Assembly (NCBI GenBank): GCA_037447295.1 | Contig: JBBIGZ010000123.1 | Coordinates: forward strand, 1 to 6,195 | Length of the DNA: 6,195 nt | From: 630D-37 sp037447295 | Lineage (GTDB): Bacteria; Chloroflexota; Anaerolineae; Anaerolineales; Villigracilaceae | Reading direction: 5' to 3' | Shown: piece by piece, positions 1 through 5,943 of the stretch | How the letters are laid out: each line of letters starts with the position of its first letter | Position numbering within the stretch: position 1 is the stretch's first letter | Program-made: the position numbers and the translations under genes | Notes under the pieces: generated by a model | What the model saw: the letters and a program-made list of their open reading frames with translations, nothing else | Told to the model about the DNA's origin: nothing | Databases searched by the model: none

Positions 1-1
1 T

Positions 2-124
2 GCTTACGCCTACATCACTACTAAAAAAGAAAAATCTTCAGCAGCAGGCGATTTTTGCATTACGATCGAAGGACAATGGGAAATTTTCATCAATCCCACC
101 GTCATCTCGGCAAAGCTTGACTAA
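2..124 (+). CDS. C-terminal fragment of a paralog of the downstream lipoprotein (partial)
   Basis: An open frame runs in from the window edge and ends at a TAA stop (122-124), giving 40 visible residues. The start lies outside the window. The fragment aligns with the last 40 or so residues of the lipoprotein at 131-724. Both contain A-x-A-Y-I-T-T-K, then a cysteine, then a tryptophan, then a hydrophobic I-x-P/R-P stretch. The similarity also shows in the DNA around the AYITTK codons, which suggests a tandem duplication. By analogy the full protein is probably another small exported lipoprotein of unknown function, but its signal peptide cannot be seen. Only six bases separate its stop from the next start, so the two genes are probably co-transcribed and perhaps translationally coupled. 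Confidence 0.72.
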   Translation, partial: AYAYITTKKEKSSAAGDFCITIEGQWEIFINPTVISAKLD

Positions 125-130
125 GGCCAC

Positions 131-724
131 ATGCAGAAAGCATCCCTGATCTTACCTCTGACCTTTCTATCACTCCTGCTGCTGATCGCCTGCTCTCCTG
201 CCACTCCGCCAACACCGGATGTGGCCCAGGTGCAGGCGACGGCCGTTTCAATGGCCATGACTCTGGCCGCTCAAACCCTGGCTGCTCAACCCACCGCCAC
301 GCCCTTGCCAACCGAGACTCCTTCTCCCACGCCGCTCCCCTCGCCCACCCCCACGCCGACCGAGCATCCCACCCCGCTTCCCACTCCCACCAACACGGTC
401 GCAGCCTGTGATAAGCCCCTCTCTTCTAACCCAGCCGGCACCATTGCGGAGGTGATCCTGATCCGCAATGAGAGTGGCGGCGAGGCAGTAGTCTCCTTGT
501 GGCTGGCACCGACCGCCTTCGGCGAATGCGGTTACCGTGGATTCAAGATCGCCAAAGGCGGGACCGTTTCCACCGCCCTGCCACTGGGATGCTATACAGC
601 GACCGCCTATATCACCACTAAAGATCGACGCTACAGCCTTTCGCAAGGTGCACTGTGCTTCAACAACACTGATAAGTGGACATTTGTCATCCGTCCAAAT
701 CGCATTTTCCTGCTGCCACCCTAA
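131..724 (+). CDS. Small lipoprotein with Thr/Pro-rich linker and Cys-containing C-terminal domain, function unknown
   Basis: This is a 197-residue protein. Residues 1-20 form a signal peptide with a hydrophobic core, followed by a lipobox L-I-A-C with the lipidated Cys at 21. It should therefore be anchored on the outer face of the membrane. Residues about 31-52 are Ala/Gln/Thr-rich. Residues 53-89 are a low-complexity Thr-Pro linker, probably an extended spacer. Residues about 92-197 form a compact domain with cysteines at 93, 133, 154 and 176, which could form two disulfides, and beta-like alternation. I do not recognise this domain. The ATG at 131 was chosen because the signal peptide begins there. 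An AAGG (123-126) overlapping the upstream stop is a weak ribosome binding site. The gene follows a paralogous fragment by six bases and is followed by a strong terminator, so it ends the transcription unit. A role in substrate binding or surface sensing would be speculation. Confidence 0.85.
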   Translation: MQKASLILPLTFLSLLLLIACSPATPPTPDVAQVQATAVSMAMTLAAQTLAAQPTATPLPTETPSPTPLPSPTPTPTEHPTPLPTPTNTVAACDKPLSSNPAGTIAEVILIRNESGGEAVVSLWLAPTAFGECGYRGFKIAKGGTVSTALPLGCYTATAYITTKDRRYSLSQGALCFNNTDKWTFVIRPNRIFLLPP

Positions 725-752
725 AAGGGGACAAAAGGCCTTCCGCAATGAG

Positions 753-787
753 AACAGGCGATCCGGGAAGAGGGATCGCCTGTTTTT
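753..787 (+). terminator. Intrinsic terminator of the lipoprotein transcription unit
   Basis: A perfect 12-bp stem (753-764 paired with 773-784) with an 8-base loop ends in a run of five T residues (783-787) in the rightward direction. It begins 28 bases after the lipoprotein stop. Read leftward, the same hairpin is not followed by a T-run, so it is a poor terminator for murA. Confidence 0.9.
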
Positions 788-788
788 A

Positions 789-858
789 TGGACGGTGGAC
801 GGTGGACCGTAGACAATGGACGGTGGACCGTGGACGGTAGACGGTGGAGCGTGGATGG
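789..858. repeat. Heptameric tandem repeat array, consensus TGGACGG
   Basis: Ten consecutive 7-bp units can be read without a gap: TGGACGG, TGGACGG, TGGACCG, TAGACAA, TGGACGG, TGGACCG, TGGACGG, TAGACGG, TGGAGCG, TGGATGG. A decayed eleventh unit may follow (CAGATTG). Variation falls mainly at positions 2 and 5-7 of the unit. Units ending ACGGT and ACCGT are reverse complements of each other, so neighbouring units can pair into small hairpins. The array lies in the convergent gap between the rightward terminator and the murA stop, which is usual for short tandem repeats of intergenic type. No function is evident. Confidence 0.88.
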
Positions 859-873
859 CAGATTGAGTTGAAA

Positions 874-2154
874 TCACTCCTTCAGGCGCTGAATCCCCGC
901 TCCGAGGGCACGTAGTTTCTCATCTACCCGCTCATAGCCCCGATCGATCTGTCCGATGGTGCGGATCACCGATTGACCCTGAGCGGCCAAGGCCGCTAAA
1001 AGCAAGGCCATGCCGGCACGAATATCCGGACTCTCCAGGTTTTCGCCGTAGAGCGGCGTGGGACCCTGCACCAGACAACGATACGGATCACAGAGAATAA
1101 TGCGCGCCCCCATACCGACCAGTTTATCGGTGAAATACATGCGCCCGGAGTACATCCAATCGTGGAAGAGGATCGAACCCTGCATTTGCGTCGCCACGGT
1201 GATGGCAATGCTGATCAGGTCGGTAGGGAAGGCCGGCCAAACGTTGGTCTTAATCTCCGGGATCGCTCCGTCCAGATCGGGCACAATGCGCTTCTCTTGT
1301 TCCGCCGGCACAAAAAGGTCCTCCCCGTGGACCTCCCAGCGGATGCCCATACGTGCGAAGACGTGTGAGATCATTTCCAGATACTCCACCCCGGCGCGCC
1401 GAATCCAGATCTCCCCACCGGTCAGCACGGCCGCGCCGACGAAGCTGACCACTTCCAGATAATCGGCTCCGATGGTGAATTCGGCCCCGTGCAAGGACGG
1501 CACGCCCTCGATGCGCAAGATGTTCGAGCCAATGTTTTCGATACGCGCCCCCATCGCATTCAGCAGGTGACAAAGCTCCTGCACATGTGGCTCCGAGGCC
1601 GCGTTGCGGATCACGGTCACGCCGGGCGCAGTGACCGCCGCCATGATGGCGTTCTCCGTGCCGGTGACGGAGGCTTCATCGAGCAAAATATCTGCCCCGC
1701 GTAGCCCGTTCGTCTTGAACTCAAACGTGCGCTGATAGGTGACTTCTGCCCCCAGCGCGCGCAATGCCAGAATGTGCGTATCCACGCGGCGGCGGCCGAT
1801 CACATCACCGCCGGGGGGCGGCAGATGGATATATCCGACGCGCGCCAGCATCGGCCCGGCGAGCAGGATCGAAGCCCGAATGCGGCGACAGAGCTCCGGG
1901 TCCAAACTGGCTGGGCGCACTGTGCGCGCTTGCAGGCGCCAGCTCCGCTCCCCGATCGTCTCCACTTCCACCCCTAAGCTCTCCAGCAGACGGCGCATAT
2001 CGAACACATCACGAATCTGCGGCACATTGTGGAGCACCACCGGTTCATCGGTCAAGAGGGAAGCGGCCATCAGGGGCAGAGCAGCGTTTTTGTTCCCCCC
2101 TGGAATCACTTCCCCACGCAGAGGAACACCACCTCGAATGACGAATTTCTCCAT
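874..2154 (-). CDS. murA: UDP-N-acetylglucosamine 1-carboxyvinyltransferase (MurA), Asp-loop variant
   Basis: This 426-residue protein has the usual MurA length. The enzyme transfers enolpyruvate from PEP to UDP-GlcNAc in the cytoplasm, the first committed step of peptidoglycan synthesis. The visible signatures are G-G-N-K-N with Lys22-Asn23, W-P-A-F-P-T-D with the general-base Asp312, Arg338 aligned with E. coli Arg331, D-I-R-A with Arg379, and I-D-R-G-Y-E with Arg405 near the end. These cover both halves of the inside-out alpha/beta barrel. The catalytic loop reads G-G-D-V-I-G, so Asp117 replaces the Cys115 of E. coli. That substitution is known from fosfomycin-insensitive MurA of Mycobacterium and Chlamydia. 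The frame extends 13 codons further upstream, but the start at 2154 matches the family N-terminus (MEKFVIRGG) and has a GGGAG site five bases before it. The gene lies 100 bases downstream of ileS on the same strand. It is probably a single-copy essential gene, although a second MurA elsewhere cannot be excluded. Confidence 0.96.
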   Translation of the reverse strand: MEKFVIRGGVPLRGEVIPGGNKNAALPLMAASLLTDEPVVLHNVPQIRDVFDMRRLLESLGVEVETIGERSWRLQARTVRPASLDPELCRRIRASILLAGPMLARVGYIHLPPPGGDVIGRRRVDTHILALRALGAEVTYQRTFEFKTNGLRGADILLDEASVTGTENAIMAAVTAPGVTVIRNAASEPHVQELCHLLNAMGARIENIGSNILRIEGVPSLHGAEFTIGADYLEVVSFVGAAVLTGGEIWIRRAGVEYLEMISHVFARMGIRWEVHGEDLFVPAEQEKRIVPDLDGAIPEIKTNVWPAFPTDLISIAITVATQMQGSILFHDWMYSGRMYFTDKLVGMGARIILCDPYRCLVQGPTPLYGENLESPDIRAGMALLLAALAAQGQSVIRTIGQIDRGYERVDEKLRALGAGIQRLKE

Positions 2155-2159
2155 CGTTT

Positions 2160-2164
2160 CTCCC
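2160..2164 (-). promoter_or_regulatory. Ribosome binding site of murA
   Basis: GGGAG on the minus strand lies five bases upstream of the ATG at 2154. It decides between this start and an in-frame ATG 13 codons further upstream (2193), which falls inside the intergenic stem-loop. Confidence 0.7.
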
Positions 2165-2190
2165 AAGATGTGGAATAGCAGAAAAGGTAA

Positions 2191-2229
2191 CAAGAGACAC
2201 GAAGAATCGCTCCTCCTTCGTGTCTCTTG
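2191..2229 (-). terminator. Intergenic stem-loop after ileS, probable leaky terminator or processing hairpin
   Basis: A perfect 14-bp stem (2191-2204 paired with 2216-2229) with an 11-base loop starts 25 bases after the ileS stop. In the leftward direction it is followed by TTACCTTTTCTG, which is T-rich but interrupted, so termination may be incomplete. In the rightward direction no T-tract follows. It could end the ileS transcript, act as an mRNA-stabilising or cleavage structure between two cistrons, or allow partial read-through to murA. I could not find a convincing separate murA promoter in the 100-base gap. Confidence 0.65.
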
Positions 2230-2254
2230 AACCGTTTCCCCGATCCTCGATGGC

Positions 2255-5200
2255 TCAAGCTTTCTTCAGACCGAATTGCACCGTTTCACCATCGAAGGAT
2301 TCCTGCCGTTGCGGCAAATCGGCGGCAGGCGACTCGAAATACAATTCTACCGCTAAGGTTTCGTTCTGGATATAGTTGCGATGAGTCTCGATCGCCTGAC
2401 GCAGCTTTTCGCTGGCCTGCACGTAAAGCATAATGCGATCGGTGATCTCCAGGTCGGCTTGTTTGCGCAGGTCTTGGACATAGCGCACGAACTCCCGCGC
2501 CAGACCTTCGGCGATCAGCTCTGGCGTGAGCTCGGTGACCAGGGCGGCGACATAGGGGCCATCTTCGGCAACGGCGAAGCCGCTCCGCGCCTGGGCGCGC
2601 ACTTCCACCTCCTCCGGCAAGATTTCGTACACTTCTCCATCCACTTCCACACGCAAGGGTTGACCGGAGAGCAGGATTTGGGCGGCCTGTTCGGCATCTT
2701 GCGCCAGGATCGCCTTCTGAATGGACGGGAAGCGATTGCCGTACTTCTGACCAAGTTGCTTCGGCAGGGGCTTTAGCGTGTGAGAAACGGCCTCAGTGCT
2801 GGCATCGAGCAAGCGCACCCGCTTGACGTTCAGCTCATCGGCGATCAAATCGGCAAAGCGCTCCACCGCGGCGCGTTCCTGGACATTGCCCACCGAAAAG
2901 GCCGCTTCGCTCAACGGTTGCCGCACGCGCCGATTGGCTTTCTGCCGCGCCGAATGTCCCAGCGAGACCAAGCGCATGATCAGCGCCATGTCACGGTTCA
3001 GGTCCTCCTGAATTCGTTCGGCCTCCCAGGTGGGCCAATTCGCTAGGTGAACCGATTCCGGCGCATTTTCATCCACCGAGCACACCAGGTTCTGGTAGAG
3101 CTCTTCGGCCAGGAAGGGCATGGCCGGAGCGAGGAGTTTGGCGACCGTTACCAAGGCGGTGTACAGGGTGTAGTATGCGGATTCCTTATCCGCATCCGAG
3201 CCGGATTTCCAGAACCGCCGCCGTGAGCGCCGCAGATACCAAGTGGAAAGTTTTTCGACAAAATCCTGGATCGGGCGGGTGGCATCGGGAACGTTGTAGT
3301 CTTCGTAGGCCTGCGTCACATCGCGCACCAGCGCGTTCAGTTCGGAAAGCAGCCAAACGTCCAGAGCGTTCGTCAGCGCAGGCGGTTGGACGGGCGGTTT
3401 CCAGCCATCCACACGGGCATAGGTGACGAAGAAGGCGTAGACGTTCCACAGCGTGAGCATAAACTCGCGCACCACGTTGCCTACCAGGTCGGCAGAGAAG
3501 CGGCGCTCATTGCCGGGCGGACTGGCGGTATAGAGATACCAACGGAACGCATCGGCACCATGGGCATTGATGACATCCCACGGATTGACGATGTTGCCGC
3601 GGCTCTTGGACATCTTCTGCCCTTCGGCATCCAGGATCAACCCCAGGCAGATCACGTTCTTGAAGCACTCGCTATCGAAGAGCAGGGTGCTGATGGCGTG
3701 CAACGAATAAAACCAGCCGCGCGTCTGATCCACCGCCTCGCAGATGTAATCTGCCGGGAATTGGCGACGGAACATTTCCTGATTCTCAAACGGATAGTGC
3801 CATTGCGCCACCGGCATGGCGCCGGAATCGAACCAAACATCGATCAGATCCGGCACCCGGCGCATCCGGCCGCCGCATTGTGGGCAGGTCCAGGTGACTT
3901 CGTCTACGTACGGGCGATGCAGATCAAGATCGCTCAGATCGCGACCGGCATACTGCGAAAGTTCGGCCACCGAGCCGATCACCTGGCGATGTTCGCAGGT
4001 TTCGCATTCCCAGATCGGCAGCGGCGTGCCCCAGTAGCGTTCGCGGCTGAGGGCCCAGTCAATGTTATTCGCCAGCCAGTTGCCGAAGCGGCCTTCTTTG
4101 ATATGCTCCGGCACCCAGTGAATGCGCCGATTGAGTTCCACCAAGCGATCTTTGAAATCGCTGGTGCGGATATACCAGGCCGGACGGGCATAGTAGAGCA
4201 AGGGCGTCTTGCAGCGCCAGCAGAAGGGGTAGGTGTGAGTATAGGTTTCGGCACGGAAGAGCAGCCCGCGCGCTTCCAGATCGCGGATGATCAACGGATC
4301 GGCATCCTTGACGAACTGGCCGCGCCATGGCGTGACCTCGTCAACGAACGTGCCATCCGGTTTGACCGTCATCAGGATCGGCAGATCATGCTCCTGGGCC
4401 GCCTGCATATCTTCGGCACCGAAGGCCGGCGCCATGTGCACCAACCCTGTGCCGTCCTCAACGGTGACGAACTCTTCCAGCACGACGAAATGAGCCGGTT
4501 TCTGCGGCGGCAGGAAGGTGAAAAGCGGCCGGTAGCGCAGCCCTTTGAGCTTTTTGCCCGGGTAGCTCTCCAGAATGCGCACCTCTTCTCCGCGAAACAC
4601 CTGCTCCAGCAACGGACGTGCCAGGATGAGCTTCTCCGTGCCACCATCCGGGCGTTTGCGTTCCACCGTGACGTATTCCACCTGTGGATGGGCGGCGACG
4701 GCCACGTTCGCGGGCAGGGTCCAAGGCGTGGTTGTCCACACCAGCAGCGAGGTGTCCGGTCGATCGACCAACGGCAGGCGCACAAAGACCGAGGGATCGG
4801 TCGCCTCGTCATAGCCCAGCGCAACTTCGTGATCGGCCAGTGGCGTGCCGCAGCGCGGACAGTAGGGAACGACCTTATAGCCCTTATAGAGCAGGCCGCG
4901 ATCCCAGAACGTCTTCAAAATCCACCATACGGATTCAATGTAGTCGTTGGTATAGGTGATATAAGCCTTCTCTAGATCAACCCAGAAGGCAATGCGTTCG
5001 GTGAGCCGCTCCCAATCCTTGATGTAAGTAAAGACCGATTCTCTGCAGAGGGCATTGAAGCGTGCAATGCCGTATTCTTCGATCTGCCGCTTGCTGGAAA
5101 AGCCAAGTTGTTTTTCCACCTCCAGCTCCACCGGCAAACCATGTGTATCCCAACCACCGCGGCGGATAACGTGATAGCCACGCATCACCTTATAGCGTGG

Positions 5201-5404
5201 GAAAATATCCTTGAAGGCGCGTGCCAACACATGGTGTACGCCCGGGCGTCCGTTGGCTGTGGGCGGTCCCTCGTAGAATACGAATTCCGGTTGTCCTTCG
5301 CGCGTTTCCAGCGTCTTTTCAAAAATTCTGTGCTCGCGCCAAAAACGTAGGATGTTCTCCTCCAAGGAAACAAAATTCGGCTTTGAAGAGACTGTTTTGA
5401 ACAT
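2255..5404 (-). CDS. ileS: Isoleucyl-tRNA synthetase, type 2 (IleS2) with GxHH signature
   Basis: This 1049-residue cytoplasmic class I synthetase charges tRNA-Ile with isoleucine. It is about 100 residues longer than the E. coli-type enzyme, as expected for type 2 IleS. In order, the protein shows: E-G-P-P-T-A-N-G followed by the ATP-binding signature as Gly55-Val-His-His58 instead of His-x-Gly-His; W-D-T-H-G-L-P at 85-91; the CP1 editing domain with T-T-T-P-W-T at 224-229 and Asp332 in A-F-G-A-E-D, aligned with the editing Asp342 of E. coli; the K-M-S-K-S loop at 597-601; and an anticodon-binding region from about 690, then the type 2 C-terminal extension. CxxC pairs at 182/185, 395/398, 467/470 and 507/510 may bind zinc. 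The start at 5404 is fixed by GGAGG five bases upstream and by the T-box terminator, which sits inside any longer reading. Expression is controlled by the T-box leader. Confidence 0.97.
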   Translation of the reverse strand: MFKTVSSKPNFVSLEENILRFWREHRIFEKTLETREGQPEFVFYEGPPTANGRPGVHHVLARAFKDIFPRYKVMRGYHVIRRGGWDTHGLPVELEVEKQLGFSSKRQIEEYGIARFNALCRESVFTYIKDWERLTERIAFWVDLEKAYITYTNDYIESVWWILKTFWDRGLLYKGYKVVPYCPRCGTPLADHEVALGYDEATDPSVFVRLPLVDRPDTSLLVWTTTPWTLPANVAVAAHPQVEYVTVERKRPDGGTEKLILARPLLEQVFRGEEVRILESYPGKKLKGLRYRPLFTFLPPQKPAHFVVLEEFVTVEDGTGLVHMAPAFGAEDMQAAQEHDLPILMTVKPDGTFVDEVTPWRGQFVKDADPLIIRDLEARGLLFRAETYTHTYPFCWRCKTPLLYYARPAWYIRTSDFKDRLVELNRRIHWVPEHIKEGRFGNWLANNIDWALSRERYWGTPLPIWECETCEHRQVIGSVAELSQYAGRDLSDLDLHRPYVDEVTWTCPQCGGRMRRVPDLIDVWFDSGAMPVAQWHYPFENQEMFRRQFPADYICEAVDQTRGWFYSLHAISTLLFDSECFKNVICLGLILDAEGQKMSKSRGNIVNPWDVINAHGADAFRWYLYTASPPGNERRFSADLVGNVVREFMLTLWNVYAFFVTYARVDGWKPPVQPPALTNALDVWLLSELNALVRDVTQAYEDYNVPDATRPIQDFVEKLSTWYLRRSRRRFWKSGSDADKESAYYTLYTALVTVAKLLAPAMPFLAEELYQNLVCSVDENAPESVHLANWPTWEAERIQEDLNRDMALIMRLVSLGHSARQKANRRVRQPLSEAAFSVGNVQERAAVERFADLIADELNVKRVRLLDASTEAVSHTLKPLPKQLGQKYGNRFPSIQKAILAQDAEQAAQILLSGQPLRVEVDGEVYEILPEEVEVRAQARSGFAVAEDGPYVAALVTELTPELIAEGLAREFVRYVQDLRKQADLEITDRIMLYVQASEKLRQAIETHRNYIQNETLAVELYFESPAADLPQRQESFDGETVQFGLKKA

Positions 5405-5409
5405 ACACA

Positions 5410-5414
5410 CCTCC
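5410..5414 (-). promoter_or_regulatory. Ribosome binding site of ileS
   Basis: GGAGG on the minus strand, within GGAGGTG, lies five bases before the ATG at 5404. It is a near-perfect Shine-Dalgarno sequence and fixes the start. It lies beyond the leader terminator, so it is made only when antitermination succeeds. Confidence 0.9.
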
Positions 5415-5435
5415 AAAAAAGAATGCCTGATAAAC

Positions 5436-5467
5436 AAAAACTCTCGTCTCGGATTCAGAGACGAGAG
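5436..5467 (-). terminator. Leader (attenuator) terminator of the ileS T-box
   Basis: A perfect 10-bp stem (5458-5467 paired with 5441-5450) with a 7-base loop is followed in the leftward direction by five T residues (5440-5436). It is the default OFF structure of the leader. The CGTCTCT part of its 5' arm (5463-5457) can instead pair with the AGAG and CG-rich ends of the T-box sequence, giving the mutually exclusive antiterminator. Confidence 0.93.
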
Positions 5468-5478
5468 CCGATGGCTCG

Positions 5479-5492
5479 CGCGGTACCACTCT
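5479..5492 (-). promoter_or_regulatory. T-box sequence (antiterminator 5' half)
   Basis: AGAGTGGTACCGCG on the minus strand is a close match to the family consensus. Its TGGT should be the bulge that pairs with the tRNA acceptor end (NCCA). The flanking AGAG pairs with CTCT at 5460-5457. Between the two halves a GAGCC/GGCTC hairpin (5477-5473 with 5469-5465) can form. Confidence 0.94.
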
Positions 5493-5720
5493 GCTTCCTG
5501 CTCCAGGCAGGCGCTCAATCGGGTACGGCCCCGATGGGCTTATACCCGCATCCGCCTAACGGGGGATGGACCGGCGTTCTTACTCTCCAAAACGGATTTC
5601 AGATTGCGGCTCCGGGAGGATTTTCCGCCTGTGCTTCGCCCCGGCTCGCACCGTTCCCGAGGTCGCTGTTGCCGCATCCAGGCGTACTCGTTCCCATCAT
5701 CGCCTTTGAGGATGGACTCT

Positions 5721-5729
5721 ATTTTAGCA
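5721..5729 (-). promoter_or_regulatory. Extended -10 promoter of the ileS T-box transcript
   Basis: TGCTAAAAT on the minus strand fits the extended -10 form TGn-TATAAT with one mismatch in the hexamer. It lies just upstream of the first stem I bases, so transcription should start near 5714. No good -35 hexamer lies at 17 bases; GCGACA occurs about 20 bases upstream. The extended -10 may compensate for this. Confidence 0.6.
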
Positions 5730-5889
5730 CAAAAATTGTCACTGCTTGTCGCCAGACTTGCTTTAACGGCTCTGATGAGCACCGGCAATGCAGATGTGTA
5801 CTGTTGGGTTGCAGAACCAATGCCAGCGTTCAGCACAAAGCTGCCTTTGATGTGATAAGTCCACTTACCGCCCACGGGTAGTCTCCCTC
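5730..5889. other. Intergenic stretch between the ileS promoter and the transposase promoter
   Basis: These 160 bases hold no gene I can support. A minus-strand open frame starts at 5899 and crosses the stretch, but it continues into the T-box leader without a stop and has no recognisable motif. The left end of the insertion sequence must lie in or near the right part of this region. I could not identify its terminal inverted repeat, because the other end of the element is outside the window. Confidence 0.5.
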
Positions 5890-5918
5890 TTGAGAGCATG
5901 TGTTACAAAAGGTATACT
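5890..5918 (+). promoter_or_regulatory. Sigma70-type promoter of the transposase
   Basis: TTGAGA (5890-5895) and TATACT (5913-5918) are separated by exactly 17 bases. Each hexamer differs from the consensus at one position. The predicted start point near 5925 leaves a short leader with GGAGGA at 5935-5940 before the coding region. The promoter is divergent from that of ileS. Confidence 0.72.
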
Positions 5919-5934
5919 TAGGCAAACTAAATTT

Positions 5935-5940
5935 GGAGGA
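5935..5940 (+). promoter_or_regulatory. Ribosome binding site of the transposase
   Basis: GGAGGA lies three bases before the CTG at 5944 (four if GGAGG is counted as the core). The spacing is short but usable. It supports a start at 5944, since no other initiation codon in frame lies downstream at a proper distance. Confidence 0.6.
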
Positions 5941-5943
5941 ACA

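Larger units (their letters stand above)
5436..5714 (-). promoter_or_regulatory. T-box riboswitch controlling ileS
   Basis: This leader of about 280 bases should bind uncharged tRNA-Ile and prevent premature termination. Reading leftward, the stem I 5' strand carries GATGATGGGAACGAGTA, which resembles the conserved K-turn and AGTA elements. The apical part carries GGTGCGAGCCGG, matching the conserved distal-loop motif. The 3' strand of stem I contains GCAATCTGAAA, with a candidate Ile specifier ATC at 5604-5602. CCCCGTTA follows in the stem II region, then a small stem III (5497-5501 with 5507-5511), the T-box sequence and the terminator. The left limit is the terminator T-run. The right limit is the transcription start predicted from the promoter. 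All main T-box elements are present, and the Ile identity fits the gene downstream. Confidence 0.95.

Noticed and set aside
789..858. CRISPR-like array
   Set aside because: The units are only 7 bp, directly adjacent and without spacers, so this is a simple tandem repeat.
248..877. Minus-strand open frame of 209 codons opposite the lipoprotein
   Set aside because: Its first part is a translation of the heptad repeat array (a 21-bp period gives a 7-residue repeat), and the remainder is antisense to the lipoprotein, whose lipobox and linker are convincing.
2155..2193. N-terminal extension of murA by 13 codons
   Set aside because: The extra residues do not belong to the MurA fold and the upstream ATG lies in the intergenic stem-loop. 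The start at 2154 has its own ribosome binding site.
3386..4975. Long plus-strand open frame of 529 codons opposite ileS
   Set aside because: It is an antisense shadow of the ileS coding strand. It has no family motif, no convincing ribosome binding site, and lies entirely within a gene with clear catalytic motifs.
5405..5518. N-terminal extension of ileS by 38 codons
   Set aside because: It would translate the T-box sequence and the terminator hairpin. The GGAGG site and the family N-terminus support the start at 5404.
5540..5899. Minus-strand open frame of 119 codons running from the IS edge toward ileS
   Set aside because: It overlaps the ileS promoter and the T-box leader with no stop before them, and I recognise no motif. 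A decayed gene remnant in 5740-5899 is possible but cannot be supported.
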